From Candidatus Poribacteria bacterium (lineage in GTDB: Bacteria > Poribacteria > WGA-4E > WGA-3G), in assembly GCA_009845505.1 (NCBI GenBank), contig VXZL01000348.1, forward strand, positions 6,176-19,734: a stretch of 13,559 bases of DNA, in the 5' to 3' direction. A program made the translations under genes and the position numbers. A model generated the notes under the pieces. The model worked only from the letters and a program-made list of their open reading frames with translations. It made no database searches and was not told the DNA's origin. Positions 6,761-13,559 of the stretch are shown here, piece by piece; position 1 is the stretch's first letter; every line of letters begins with the position of its first letter.

Positions 6761-7987
6761 CTATCTCCTTCGCGCGTACGAGTGTCCACCAATTCTGTCA
6801 GTTAATTCCTCGTCAACGGTGATTGCCAGATGTCCGGCTGGACCGACCATCTTATTGACCATAACTGCCTCAAGTTCCTTCCGCTCCAGTTCCGTCAATT
6901 CATCTGCGAGCGGGCTGTGGATAAAATCTTTATACGGACGGCTGGTATCCATGAACGGCATGATAAACATCGGGATTACCGCCTGCAGCATCGCGGCACG
7001 TTTACGTTCGGTTCGATTCACACCGGCGCGGTGCCAAATCCGAGAGTCGTAGACGATGTAGCTACCTGGTGGTGCTTCAATGACATCGGCTTCCGGTCCG
7101 GTGTATGGCAACCCTTTGCTCTCACGAAATCCATTCTGTCTGGAGGTGTTTCCATTTATCCACTCTATCGGAGGACCTTGACCAAGTGTATGGGATCCAA
7201 GTTTGAAACAGGTTGCCCCATTTTCCTTGCGAAATTCTGAGACACAAAGATTGCGCTGGACTCCCATAACCAAACCATCGACTTGGTGAACCGGTATACG
7301 GTTAACAGCTTCACTCCCAGCAATGCCCCAGAGGTAAGGGAAATCTGAATGCCAACCTTGCACGTTCCGTTTGCCGTCGTCTGGCGCGAGTATCGCGAAA
7401 CCCGGTGAATGCCCAAGGCGGATTTCATGCGTTTTCATATATTGGCGCATCAGCCACAAGGAGACCGGCTCTGTAATGATTTTAGCGACTGCGGCGGTCT
7501 CGTTCAACGGTGGGACACTTCGCTGGTATGTTTCCGCTTCCCAGCGACCCGTGCAGCTCACACGTTCCAACTCTTCAAGAATATCAGGGGCAACGATTGA
7601 CGGCAGGCAAACCCAACCGTTTTCTTTGAATGATTCGAGATATTCGGAGGGTAAGTGGGCAGGCCCATGTCCAGCAGAGAACACACTACCCTCACTCGCG
7701 ACACTACCGTCGCTTGCAAGTAGATTGCCTTGGTGACGAAGGTAGCAGCCGTTTTCAACGTCAGCGGCTTCTGTTTCAAGTTGAATCTCCGTAACGACGT
7801 GACGATAAGTGTTCTTGCCTTCAACTTGTTTCCATATTGCCTTATCGTCAACATAATCATAGACTGAAGGTTCGTTGGTGTCAGATACACCGAGGAATTC
7901 TCCAGTGGCGTTACGAAGGAGTGTAAAATGCGCTGAGGACTTCTCAACACGCACGACACGTTCCTGAAAAATTTCGTCCTTTACCAT
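6761..7987 (-). CDS. Phytanoyl-CoA dioxygenase (PhyH) family protein with N-terminal extension
   Basis: This 408-residue protein is predicted to be an Fe(II)/2-oxoglutarate-dependent dioxygenase that hydroxylates a small organic substrate. The iron triad is H213 and D215 (GWHSDFPY) and H319 (IWHRAGVN). R330, eleven residues after the distal histidine as in human PHYH, would bind the 2-oxoglutarate carboxylate. The PhyH core begins near residue 112 (PSEYLESFKENGWVCLP). The first about 110 residues form an extra region rich in beta strands and aromatic residues (for example HFTLLRNATGEFLGVSD), not usual for the family and not recognised. AGGAGT about 8 nt before the ATG supports the start. It lies between two Gfo/Idh/MocA genes and is likely co-transcribed with both. 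Confidence 0.88.
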   Translation of the reverse strand: MVKDEIFQERVVRVEKSSAHFTLLRNATGEFLGVSDTNEPSVYDYVDDKAIWKQVEGKNTYRHVVTEIQLETEAADVENGCYLRHQGNLLASDGSVASEGSVFSAGHGPAHLPSEYLESFKENGWVCLPSIVAPDILEELERVSCTGRWEAETYQRSVPPLNETAAVAKIITEPVSLWLMRQYMKTHEIRLGHSPGFAILAPDDGKRNVQGWHSDFPYLWGIAGSEAVNRIPVHQVDGLVMGVQRNLCVSEFRKENGATCFKLGSHTLGQGPPIEWINGNTSRQNGFRESKGLPYTGPEADVIEAPPGSYIVYDSRIWHRAGVNRTERKRAAMLQAVIPMFIMPFMDTSRPYKDFIHSPLADELTELERKELEAVMVNKMVGPAGHLAITVDEELTDRIGGHSYARRR

Positions 7988-8033
7988 CGGTAATGACTCC
8001 TGAATAATTTAAAATCTTACATTTGCACACGTA

Positions 8034-9068
8034 TTAATGAACAACCCCCACCTCAGCAAGCCAAGCCTCGAGCAGCTGCATATTACCGAGCGTGTCATCC
8101 CAAGACATCGCGGGTGCTTGGCGATCCGCAATATGGTTCGCGACTGTATCCGCTTCATAGGTAAAGAGGTCCCGATCTACATCAACCGTAATATCTTCCC
8201 GATTTTGCTGAGATTCAATGATGATTTTTGTTGATGGGAAGACTGTATCGAGTGGCAGGGGTTCTCTGGCATGCCGACAAGGCGAGGATGGCAACCAAGG
8301 ACTTGGGATAGTGATTGAACCTTCTGAACCGTAGATAAAAACACTACTGCCGACGCTGCACTCAACGGCAGCAATTATTTCGCCTATAATACCGTTTTCA
8401 AACTTGAGCGTTGCCGCTGCGATATGATCAACACCTGTAGGTCCAATCTTACCGTTTCCTTTTACCTCAACTGGATTCAGGAAGAGTTTGTTTTCAGCAG
8501 CACCCGCCATTTTCCGAGTCATTGAAGCGGTGTAACACCCGATGTCAAGGATACCCCCACCGCCCATTTCTCGGTTGAATATTCGGCTTTGCGGGTTAAA
8601 ATTCGATCGGTAACCGAATATTGAACGGATGACAAGGACCTCGCCGATCGCGCCATCTTGTATGAGTTCAACAACTTTTGCTATCTGTGGATGACAGCGA
8701 TACATAAAGGCTTCCATGAGAAACACGTCATTTTCACGTGCTGCGTCTACCATTGCTGCGGCTTCAGCGCGGTTCATGCTAATCGGTTTCTCGACGAGCA
8801 GGTGTTTTCCGGCTTCCGCACACTTTATCGCCCACTCCTCATGAAGTGGGTGGATGGTTGCAATATAGACAGCGTCAATATCGTCATCCGTCAACAAACC
8901 GTCGTAGTCGTTGTATTGGCGTGGGATATTGTAATCGTTGACGAGTCTATCTATACGCGATTGGGTCCGGCTCGCAACGGCGAGAATTTGTCCCGAATCT
9001 GTAAACCGCATTCCGTTGCAGAAGACATAGGCGATGCCGCCTGCACCCATAACGCCCCAGTTTAACAT
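8034..9068 (-). CDS. Gfo/Idh/MocA-family oxidoreductase, dihydrodiol dehydrogenase-like
   Basis: This 344-residue dehydrogenase has a Rossmann loop GAGGIA (8-13), the catalytic signature EKP at 93-95 and MEAFMYRCHPQ at 118-128. The last motif is typical of the subgroup containing dimeric dihydrodiol dehydrogenase and related sugar dehydrogenases. GGGGILDIGCY (169-179) supplies the conserved Asp and Tyr near the active site. The frame is open to 9200, but the start is placed at the ATG ending at 9068. There AGGAG (9076-9080) lies 7 nt upstream and the protein begins directly with the Rossmann strand, whereas the longer form adds 44 basic, low-complexity residues overlapping the upstream gene. 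It is 13 nt downstream of one PhyH gene and 46 nt upstream of the other. The substrate is unknown. Confidence 0.9.
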   Translation of the reverse strand: MLNWGVMGAGGIAYVFCNGMRFTDSGQILAVASRTQSRIDRLVNDYNIPRQYNDYDGLLTDDDIDAVYIATIHPLHEEWAIKCAEAGKHLLVEKPISMNRAEAAAMVDAARENDVFLMEAFMYRCHPQIAKVVELIQDGAIGEVLVIRSIFGYRSNFNPQSRIFNREMGGGGILDIGCYTASMTRKMAGAAENKLFLNPVEVKGNGKIGPTGVDHIAAATLKFENGIIGEIIAAVECSVGSSVFIYGSEGSITIPSPWLPSSPCRHAREPLPLDTVFPSTKIIIESQQNREDITVDVDRDLFTYEADTVANHIADRQAPAMSWDDTLGNMQLLEAWLAEVGVVH

Positions 9069-9075
9069 ATTCTGT

Positions 9076-9080
9076 CTCCT
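9076..9080 (-). promoter_or_regulatory. Ribosome binding site deciding the start at 9068
   Basis: AGGAG on the minus strand lies 7 nt before the ATG at 9066-9068 and 2 nt after the stop of the upstream dioxygenase. It fixes the short start over the open frame reaching 9200. Confidence 0.8.
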
Positions 9081-9081
9081 T

Positions 9082-10284
9082 CTACGAACTGCTTTGTTTC
9101 TTTGCTTCTGCGCGTTTGCTTGCAAGTGGATGCATAATACCGGCACCGGGGGGCCAGACCCCTGGGTCTGCCTTGATCCATTCACACAATTTCTGAGCAT
9201 GTGGTGTTAGCGTTTCCCAGATTTCGTGCGGCATAATCCGACTAAAACCGTGCTGTGTGCGCCACGGTGCTGCATACTCGACGTTCGGAAGTGCGCGAAC
9301 TTCCCTTGAAAGATTCGGCGTTGCACCGTGCCATGCGCGGTTATCTCGGAATACACCAGAACCCGCAGTCGCGCCAACAAGCGTGGAATGTTTCATCCAA
9401 TCGGGTTCGTCACCCGGTGGTGGTGGATTCTGCTGCAGCGTATGTGTCCCCGGAATCTGACGAATCGGACCGTTTTCCCACGTCAGGTCGCACATCACAA
9501 AGTTAATAGTGACAGTCGGCGGGGTCATCTCCATAATCATCTTTTGTGACGGGACATCAAGATTGCCTTTGTCGTCCCTATGGAGTTGGGCACCGACTAA
9601 TTCGGCTTGTCTAATGCGTGCTTCAGAGAGGTGTTGTGAGTCTCTACCATCGGGATGCAGGTGTTGATACTCTACTGCACCCGGAAGACAGAGGTCGCCG
9701 CCTGAACCCCAAACTCGGTAATCTGAAGAGCCGAAAATTTCTGTGACAATCGGTGTTGTTGTCGGCAGATCAATCATACTTGCCCATGCGGGGTGGTGCA
9801 GCATCTGTCTTGAAGCGGAGGAGGTGCCGTAGCTATAGCGGTGTGGTAGGCGGCTGGTTTCGGTTGTGTACTTTCTATTTCCGGGTCCTGGTATAGAGAG
9901 AATATCACGCAATGCTTCGGCACATCCGGCTCTCCAACGCGCGAGCTGCTCAGCGTTGAGAAGGTCTTTGACGACGCAAAAACCGTCGCGATGGAAGATG
10001 CGAGCGATTTTCTTCGTTTCGTGAGGCTCGCAGATTTCGAGTCCGCGGATGCCATTGTGTGCCTGTAGTTTTTCTCGGAGTGCCTCGACTTCTGGGTCGT
10101 CGTAGACTCGACGTTTCGGCGAGGCAGGGTCTGCGACACCAAATCCTCTTTCGCCGGGAAAAAGGTTTCCCTCTGCGTCGACGGTTTCGTTGACGGGTGT
10201 GTTCTCATCCCAACCGACCCGCGTTTCACCGTAGACTTCCATCTCTTCAAGTTCTGGGGTTATGATGCGTCCGTTGTTGCTCAT
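9082..10284 (-). CDS. Phytanoyl-CoA dioxygenase (PhyH) family protein
   Basis: This 400-residue protein is a predicted Fe(II)/2-oxoglutarate-dependent oxygenase. Candidate iron ligands are H210 and D212 (HLHPD) and H319 (RAWHGATPN), with R330 eleven residues later for 2-oxoglutarate. The spacing is the same as in the second PhyH of this operon, though overall the two differ clearly. The PhyH core starts near residue 88 (ETKKIARIFHRDGFCVVKDLL). The leading about 85 residues are charged and partly disordered-looking. The C-terminal about 60 residues end in a basic/polar tail. AGGAGT about 7 nt before the ATG fixes the start. It is the first gene of the operon and is followed 13 nt later by an oxidoreductase. 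The substrate is unknown; many bacterial PhyH proteins act on small acids or secondary metabolites rather than phytanoyl-CoA. Confidence 0.88.
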   Translation of the reverse strand: MSNNGRIITPELEEMEVYGETRVGWDENTPVNETVDAEGNLFPGERGFGVADPASPKRRVYDDPEVEALREKLQAHNGIRGLEICEPHETKKIARIFHRDGFCVVKDLLNAEQLARWRAGCAEALRDILSIPGPGNRKYTTETSRLPHRYSYGTSSASRQMLHHPAWASMIDLPTTTPIVTEIFGSSDYRVWGSGGDLCLPGAVEYQHLHPDGRDSQHLSEARIRQAELVGAQLHRDDKGNLDVPSQKMIMEMTPPTVTINFVMCDLTWENGPIRQIPGTHTLQQNPPPPGDEPDWMKHSTLVGATAGSGVFRDNRAWHGATPNLSREVRALPNVEYAAPWRTQHGFSRIMPHEIWETLTPHAQKLCEWIKADPGVWPPGAGIMHPLASKRAEAKKQSSS

Positions 10285-10379
10285 AAAGTTAACTCCTTAT
10301 CTCCCACCTGCAGTGAGGAATGGGAAAGTATCGTGTTTTTGTCGTAAGCAACGCATATAAGAATGGTTGTAACATTGGA

Positions 10380-10407
10380 TTTAAAGGATTGAAACGCTTA
10401 TTCTCAA
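10380..10407 (-). promoter_or_regulatory. Candidate promoter for the dioxygenase/oxidoreductase operon
   Basis: On the minus strand, TTGAGA (10402-10407, five of six consensus bases) is followed after 16 nt by TTTAAA (10380-10385, four of six). It lies directly after the Uma2 stop and about 95 nt before the first dioxygenase start. The match is moderate and a different start site is possible. Confidence 0.35.
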
Positions 10408-11229
10408 TTAGAGATCGCTATCTTGCTGGTTAGCGAGCTGGGCACGGAGCCGTTCCAACTCGACTTCAGCTTCTTGTCGGCGTTGTGCCTCTTCAGCGGC
10501 GAGCCTTTCAGCTTCGTCGCGCCGTTCTTCAGCTTCGTCGCGCCGTTTTTCTGCTTCGACCCGAAGGTGATGCTCTTCCATAGAAGTCGTAATCGGGGTG
10601 CCATCCGGTAAGTACGGACGTAAAAGCCGCAGCTCCCATGCCTCCTGAAGCTCCCACTGAAAATATAGATTCAACGACGCACTGAACAAACCGCCTGCCT
10701 CATCCGGCTCAATCTCAACGATGTTCCCTACGGCATCCCGCCGCCACCCACGAAACTCTACAGGACGATTCATATCGGGTTGATGAATAAAATACTCCGC
10801 AACCCCTATATCACGGAGATATATCCCAATCTTTTCATCTCGATCCTCGGACGCTGTTGCATCCGAAAGGAACTCAAAAACGGCTGTAGGCACGGTGCCT
10901 TCTGCCCAAGTATAAAAACTCCTTCGCAACGGAAGTTTCGCGGCACCTAAAACGACATAGACATCGGGAGCAACGACCTTTCTGATATCCCCCTCACGGT
11001 AGTAGACGAAATTGTCCATGCTGACATGGATATGCGGGTGTGCTTGAAAGTATCGCAAGAATTGGTCAAATAAACTTTGCATCTGCATCCCATGAAATTC
11101 ACCTGCTGGCATGGGTTCTTCATCCTCAGAAGGGTATCCTTCGATATGACCGGTCGGTTTCCCGCTGGCGTTTGGAAAGACGGGCATATATTTTCTTTGT
11201 TTGAGTTGAAAGTCGTTTAGGGTAGCCAT
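10408..11229 (-). CDS. Uma2-family (DUF820) putative restriction-like endonuclease with coiled-coil tail
   Basis: This 273-residue protein belongs to the Uma2/DUF820 family, which has a PD-(D/E)XK nuclease fold; its biological role is unproven. The motif VAPDVYVVLG places the first acidic residue at D89. AVFEFLSDATASEDRDEKIGIYL (read in parts) gives E119 and K133 with the spacing typical of the family, and AEYFIHQP follows as usual. The C-terminal part (about 217-266) is a strongly charged coiled coil with two near-identical heptads, RRDEAEE and RRDEAER. ATG at 11229 is preceded by GAGGG at a good distance. It has its own promoter and is separated from the WD40 gene by a likely terminator. 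Members of this family are often expanded in cyanobacteria and uncultured lineages; there is no methyltransferase neighbour here. Confidence 0.85.
   Translation of the reverse strand: MATLNDFQLKQRKYMPVFPNASGKPTGHIEGYPSEDEEPMPAGEFHGMQMQSLFDQFLRYFQAHPHIHVSMDNFVYYREGDIRKVVAPDVYVVLGAAKLPLRRSFYTWAEGTVPTAVFEFLSDATASEDRDEKIGIYLRDIGVAEYFIHQPDMNRPVEFRGWRRDAVGNIVEIEPDEAGGLFSASLNLYFQWELQEAWELRLLRPYLPDGTPITTSMEEHHLRVEAEKRRDEAEERRDEAERLAAEEAQRRQEAEVELERLRAQLANQQDSDL
10510..10551. repeat. Two tandem 21-bp units inside the Uma2 coiled coil
   Basis: Units 10510-10530 and 10531-10551 differ at one base. Each encodes seven residues on the minus strand (RRDEAEE-type heptad), so the duplication adds whole heptads without shifting the frame. 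This is consistent with slippage or recent tandem expansion of the coiled coil. Confidence 0.75.
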
Positions 11230-11284
11230 GATCTTTTCCCTCTTTGTATCAAGGTAGGAAGTTCTTTACTTGCATAAGACTGTG

Positions 11285-11300
11285 AACATTCGTCAATGTT
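11285..11300. repeat. Inverted repeat at the predicted Uma2 transcription start
   Basis: AACATT (11285-11290) and AATGTT (11295-11300) are perfectly complementary around 4 nt. They lie about 7 nt downstream of the -10 element, so they could be an operator or the first hairpin of the mRNA. Confidence 0.4.
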
Positions 11301-11307
11301 TTCTGTA

Positions 11308-11336
11308 ATTTTAACAAATCCTTTATTTTTTATCAA
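11308..11336 (-). promoter_or_regulatory. Near-consensus sigma70 promoter for the Uma2 gene
   Basis: On the minus strand, TTGATA (11331-11336) and TAAAAT (11308-11313) each match five of six consensus bases and are exactly 17 nt apart. The expected start near 11301 gives a leader of about 70 nt. The -35 element overlaps the last codons of the run-on WD40 frame. Confidence 0.7.
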
Positions 11337-12732
11337 CAGGTTTTCTGGAGGTTTTAGGCACGAGAAAACACTTAAAAAAAGATAGGCGAGGCACAAAGCC
11401 GAAGCCATCCTCGCCTAACAAAAATGATAAAACCAAAGGTGCGACATACTTCAGCATAAGCATTTTTCTCAGAGACGAAATATTGTCCGTCTGGAGTTGG
11501 TAGAAATAGATACCGCTCGCCACACGTTCACCAAAAGCGTTGCGGCCGTCCCAATACGCTGCGCGAGTTCTACTTGTGTAGGTGCCAGCGGGTTGATGTC
11601 CTAACACCAATTCCGTAATAACAACGCCGCGCGTATTGTAGATGGTGATTTTCACATCGCTTGCCTTCGCTAACTGATAGGGTATCCACGTTTCTGGGTT
11701 GAACGGGTTCGGATAGTTGGCAAGCAGTACGGTTTGTTCGGGTATCTCGGCTGCGTATGTAGGTGCTGCAGCGGTTGCTGCCGGAGATGATCCCAGAACG
11801 ATGTCTCCAGGTGCCCTTAAGCCTGAAACGACGTTTTGGACCTTCTTACCATTGAGATTGGCGCGCATGATATTCCCACCAGACTCCGACCAATACAGTT
11901 TTCTACCCACAGGATCGATAACGATGCCGGAAGGCGGACTCTTGAGACTCGCAAGCGTTCTCGCGTTGGAACCGTCCAGATTTGCACGTCCGATTTTTCC
12001 GCTACTTTCGTCTGCGATTTCCGTCCAATATATTTTGTTGCCTGCTATGGCAAGACCGCTTATTGGATCCAAGCCACTGACGACGTTTTGGATGCTTCTA
12101 CCGTTGAGATTGGCGCGCTGAATCCGTCCGTTGTTTTCTGTCCAGTACAACTTACCACTTGCAGCATCTAAGGTGATGTTGCTTGGGACCTTCAAGTTCT
12201 TGATGAGCGTCCGGATTTGCTTGCCGTTGAGGTTTGCGTGTTGGATGCGACCCAGCGAGTTCGTCCAGTAAAGTTTCTTTTTCGGAGGGTCGATGGCAAT
12301 ACTGGTTGGTACATTGTGCAGAGTGGCGAGAACCTGCGCGTTTGATCCATCAAGGTTTGCGCGTTTAACGCTTCCTTTATTCTTGGCTGTTTGTTCTATC
12401 CAATAGATTTTGCCACCTACTACATCTGCAGCGAGACCGGTTACCTTCTTGACATTTGGCAGAAGATCTTCAACTTCATCATCTACAAGACGGTGGAGGG
12501 TCCCAGTGTTCGCGTCTGTCCAATACATTGGTGGACGTTGTGCTGTCCCAACATGTACGGTTGGAGATTGTTGGGGAATCTCAATACCGATGGAGACATC
12601 CCACAGACGAACCGTTTTATCCTCACCTCCACTGGCGAGTGTTTGCCCGTCCGGACTGAAAGCAACAGAAAAAATATGACCTGTATGCCCTTCAAGCATG
12701 TTTTCATATTTCTCTGTTTGGGTGTTCCACAA
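11323..12732 (-). CDS. C-terminal part of a double beta-propeller protein (WD40 / YWTD / FlgD-like)
   Basis: This is the downstream part of one gene broken by an in-frame TAA at 12952-12954. The frame is open from 12951, and the TTG at 12732 falls inside a WD40 blade (RLWNTQ), so it is not a natural start. Codons 12951-12733 encode blade 5 and most of blade 6. Counting from 12732, blade 7 follows (12-45). Next come six YWTD-type blades marked by PMYWTD (68), KIYWIE (108), KLYWTN (153), KLYWTE (194), KIYWTE (233) and KLYWSE (278). A FlgD-like Ig domain follows, of the kind that ends many secreted proteins (NYPNPFNPETWIPYQL at 339-354, SGIYFYQLQ at 406-414). The natural end is probably MLMLK at 428; the last 41 residues read through a hairpin-type repeat and look spurious. 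It is probably a secreted or surface protein; ligand unknown. Confidence 0.8.
   Translation of the reverse strand: MWNTQTEKYENMLEGHTGHIFSVAFSPDGQTLASGGEDKTVRLWDVSIGIEIPQQSPTVHVGTAQRPPMYWTDANTGTLHRLVDDEVEDLLPNVKKVTGLAADVVGGKIYWIEQTAKNKGSVKRANLDGSNAQVLATLHNVPTSIAIDPPKKKLYWTNSLGRIQHANLNGKQIRTLIKNLKVPSNITLDAASGKLYWTENNGRIQRANLNGRSIQNVVSGLDPISGLAIAGNKIYWTEIADESSGKIGRANLDGSNARTLASLKSPPSGIVIDPVGRKLYWSESGGNIMRANLNGKKVQNVVSGLRAPGDIVLGSSPAATAAAPTYAAEIPEQTVLLANYPNPFNPETWIPYQLAKASDVKITIYNTRGVVITELVLGHQPAGTYTSRTRAAYWDGRNAFGERVASGIYFYQLQTDNISSLRKMLMLKYVAPLVLSFLLGEDGFGFVPRLSFFKCFLVPKTSRKPVDKK
11374..11417 (-). terminator. Probable intrinsic terminator of the WD40 gene
   Basis: On the minus strand, a 9-bp stem TAGGCGAGG / CCTCGCCTA (arms 11409-11417 and 11383-11391) with an internal C-TTCG-G loop is followed after 2 nt by seven T (11374-11380). 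It sits just after the expected C-terminus of the FlgD-like domain and before the Uma2 promoter, where a terminator is expected, although the annotated frame currently runs through it. Confidence 0.65.
11385..11415. repeat. 31-bp palindromic dispersed repeat, copy 2
   Basis: This copy is identical over 31 bases to 5454-5484. Here the flanks add two pairs to the stem, and a T7 tract follows on the minus strand, so the copy can act as a terminator. The run-on WD40 frame translates it as GEDGFGFVPR. Confidence 0.75.
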
Positions 12733-12951
12733 ACGAATCGCGCCATAACTCCCGATCGCAAGCGTTGTGCCATCGAGACTGAACGCGACAGGATTAACCC
12801 AACCCGTATAACCAGTGAGCGTTTTTTTGACTTTACCAGTGTTTGGGTTCCATAACCGAACTGTACGGTCTCGACTCCCACTAGCAAGTATCTTTCCATC
12901 TGGGCTAAATGCCAGCGATTCAACCGAATGCGTATGTTCTTTGAGAATTTT

Positions 12952-12954
12952 TTA
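12952..12954 (-). other. In-frame nonsense codon splitting the beta-propeller gene
   Basis: The context on the minus strand is GGA AAA CTT TAA AAA ATT CTC. The upstream reading ends ...WNPNTGKL and the same frame continues KILKEHTHSVESLAFSPDG, a perfect WD40 blade, with no shift. A single G-to-T change from GAA (Glu) would explain it. It may be a real null allele, a programmed readthrough site or a sequencing error. Confidence 0.85.
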
Positions 12955-13559
12955 AAGTTTTCCTGTGTTTGGGTTCCACAATCGAATCGTTTGGTCTTCA
13001 CTCCCACTGGCGAGCGTTTGTCCATTCGGACTAAATGCTATCGCCGTAACCCGATTTGTATGTCCTGTGAGCGTTCTTTCGAGCGTCCCAGTTCGCAAAT
13101 TCCATAAATGTACCGTTTGGTCTGCACTTCCACTAGCGAGCATCTGCCCGTCACGACTGAAAGCTACAGATAGAATTCCTGAGGTATGTCCTGTGAGCGT
13201 TCTTTTGGGTTCTCCGGTGCTTGGATTCCACAATCGAACAGCCGCGTCCCAATTGCCAGAGGCAAGCGTTTTTCCATCTGGAGAGAAGGCAACGGTCATT
13301 ATATCCGCCCGTTCTATAAGGGCGATTTCGTGTTGTTTTGTTTCTGCGTTCCACAACCGAATTTTGTCATCCCAACCCGAACTGGGGAGCGTCTGTCCAT
13401 CGGGGCTGAACGCCACGGACCAAACATTATCTGTATGTCCCTCAAAGATAACCTTGAGTGGACCTGATGCTACCAGAATGGATTTCGTTGATGTGTTTTT
13501 GCCTGAGTTTGCATCGGCTGTCACTTCCGCGTTATTCGACGGTTGGAGTATATCAATGT
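12952..13559 (-). CDS. N-terminal part of the WD40 beta-propeller protein, incomplete at the window edge
   Basis: This is the upstream part of the same broken gene; its true start lies beyond 13559. The frame is open to the edge (IDILQPSNNAEVTADANSG and on), so the GTG at 13524 is unlikely to be the real start. A linker of about 35 residues precedes four WD40 blades, each near 42 residues. They begin KVIFEGHTDNVWSVAFSPDG, IALIERADIMTVAFSPDG, RTLTGHTSGILSVAFSRDG and RTLTGHTNRVTAIAFSPNG, and end in the signature W-D/N dipeptide (RLWN, HLWN). Four blades cannot close a propeller; with the three blades after the stop the total is exactly seven, the standard closed ring. This shows that the two parts once formed one protein. 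Blade-to-blade DNA similarity gives a 126-nt periodicity. A stable product from this part alone is doubtful. Confidence 0.8.
   Translation of the reverse strand, partial: IDILQPSNNAEVTADANSGKNTSTKSILVASGPLKVIFEGHTDNVWSVAFSPDGQTLPSSGWDDKIRLWNAETKQHEIALIERADIMTVAFSPDGKTLASGNWDAAVRLWNPSTGEPKRTLTGHTSGILSVAFSRDGQMLASGSADQTVHLWNLRTGTLERTLTGHTNRVTAIAFSPNGQTLASGSEDQTIRLWNPNTGKL

Noticed and set aside
9774..10250. A 158-residue minus-strand frame, very rich in Ser, Thr and Lys
   Set aside because: It is an alternative frame inside the first PhyH gene with biased composition and no ribosome binding site.
12732..12732. TTG at 12732 and GTG at 13524 as true gene starts
   Set aside because: TTG falls in the middle of a WD40 blade, and the frame upstream of GTG stays open to the window edge; neither has a convincing ribosome binding site.
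12483..13025. A 180-residue minus-strand frame spanning the nonsense codon
   Set aside because: It is the other reading frame of the WD40 repeats and contains repeated shadow segments (for example CGTQT), so it does not indicate a frameshift.
12598..13455. Regular 126-nt periodicity suggestive of a tandem or CRISPR-like array
   Set aside because: The periodicity comes from coding WD40 blades; units are diverged and in frame, with no short direct repeats separated by unique spacers.

Overview
The window is about 13.6 kb of bacterial DNA of roughly balanced base composition. Every confidently called gene lies on the minus strand, so transcription runs from high to low coordinates. The mix of content suggests an uncultured lineage of the Candidatus Poribacteria type. 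That content is multiple phytanoyl-CoA dioxygenase (PhyH) and Gfo/Idh/MocA oxidoreductase genes, a Uma2-family nuclease, a WD40 protein, and a C-terminal 'YPNPFNPET' FlgD/secretion-type tail. This placement is inference from gene content only; no rRNA or other phylogenetic marker is present, and no tRNA, CRISPR array, integrase or transposase was seen.

Right block (11323-13559, running off the right edge): one very long frame encodes seven WD40 blades, then six YWTD-type blades, then a FlgD-like C-terminal domain. It is interrupted by a single in-frame TAA (12952-12954) between WD40 blades 4 and 5. It also appears to have lost its normal stop, because the frame runs on through a hairpin plus T-tract that looks like the gene's own terminator and into the promoter of the next gene. 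A Uma2 protein with a coiled-coil tail follows (10408-11229), with its own near-consensus promoter.

Middle block (5538-10284): a tight four-gene operon alternates PhyH dioxygenase and Gfo/Idh/MocA oxidoreductase twice, with gaps of 13, 46 and 5 nt. This looks like a small-molecule oxidation module of unknown substrate. Downstream is a 31-bp palindromic element whose exact copy recurs at the WD40 gene terminator, and a possible small plus-strand gene (5206-5451).

Left block (5-5086): a consensus sigma70 promoter (TTGACA, 17 nt, TATAAT) drives a two-domain multicopper oxidase. It is followed in the same direction by a periplasmic Fe(III)-binding protein with a 'HYY' motif, a double-domain iron ABC permease, a small lipoprotein and a DUF4956 membrane protein. 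The simplest reading is an exported ferroxidase paired with a ferric-iron importer. The ABC ATPase gene is not in the window.
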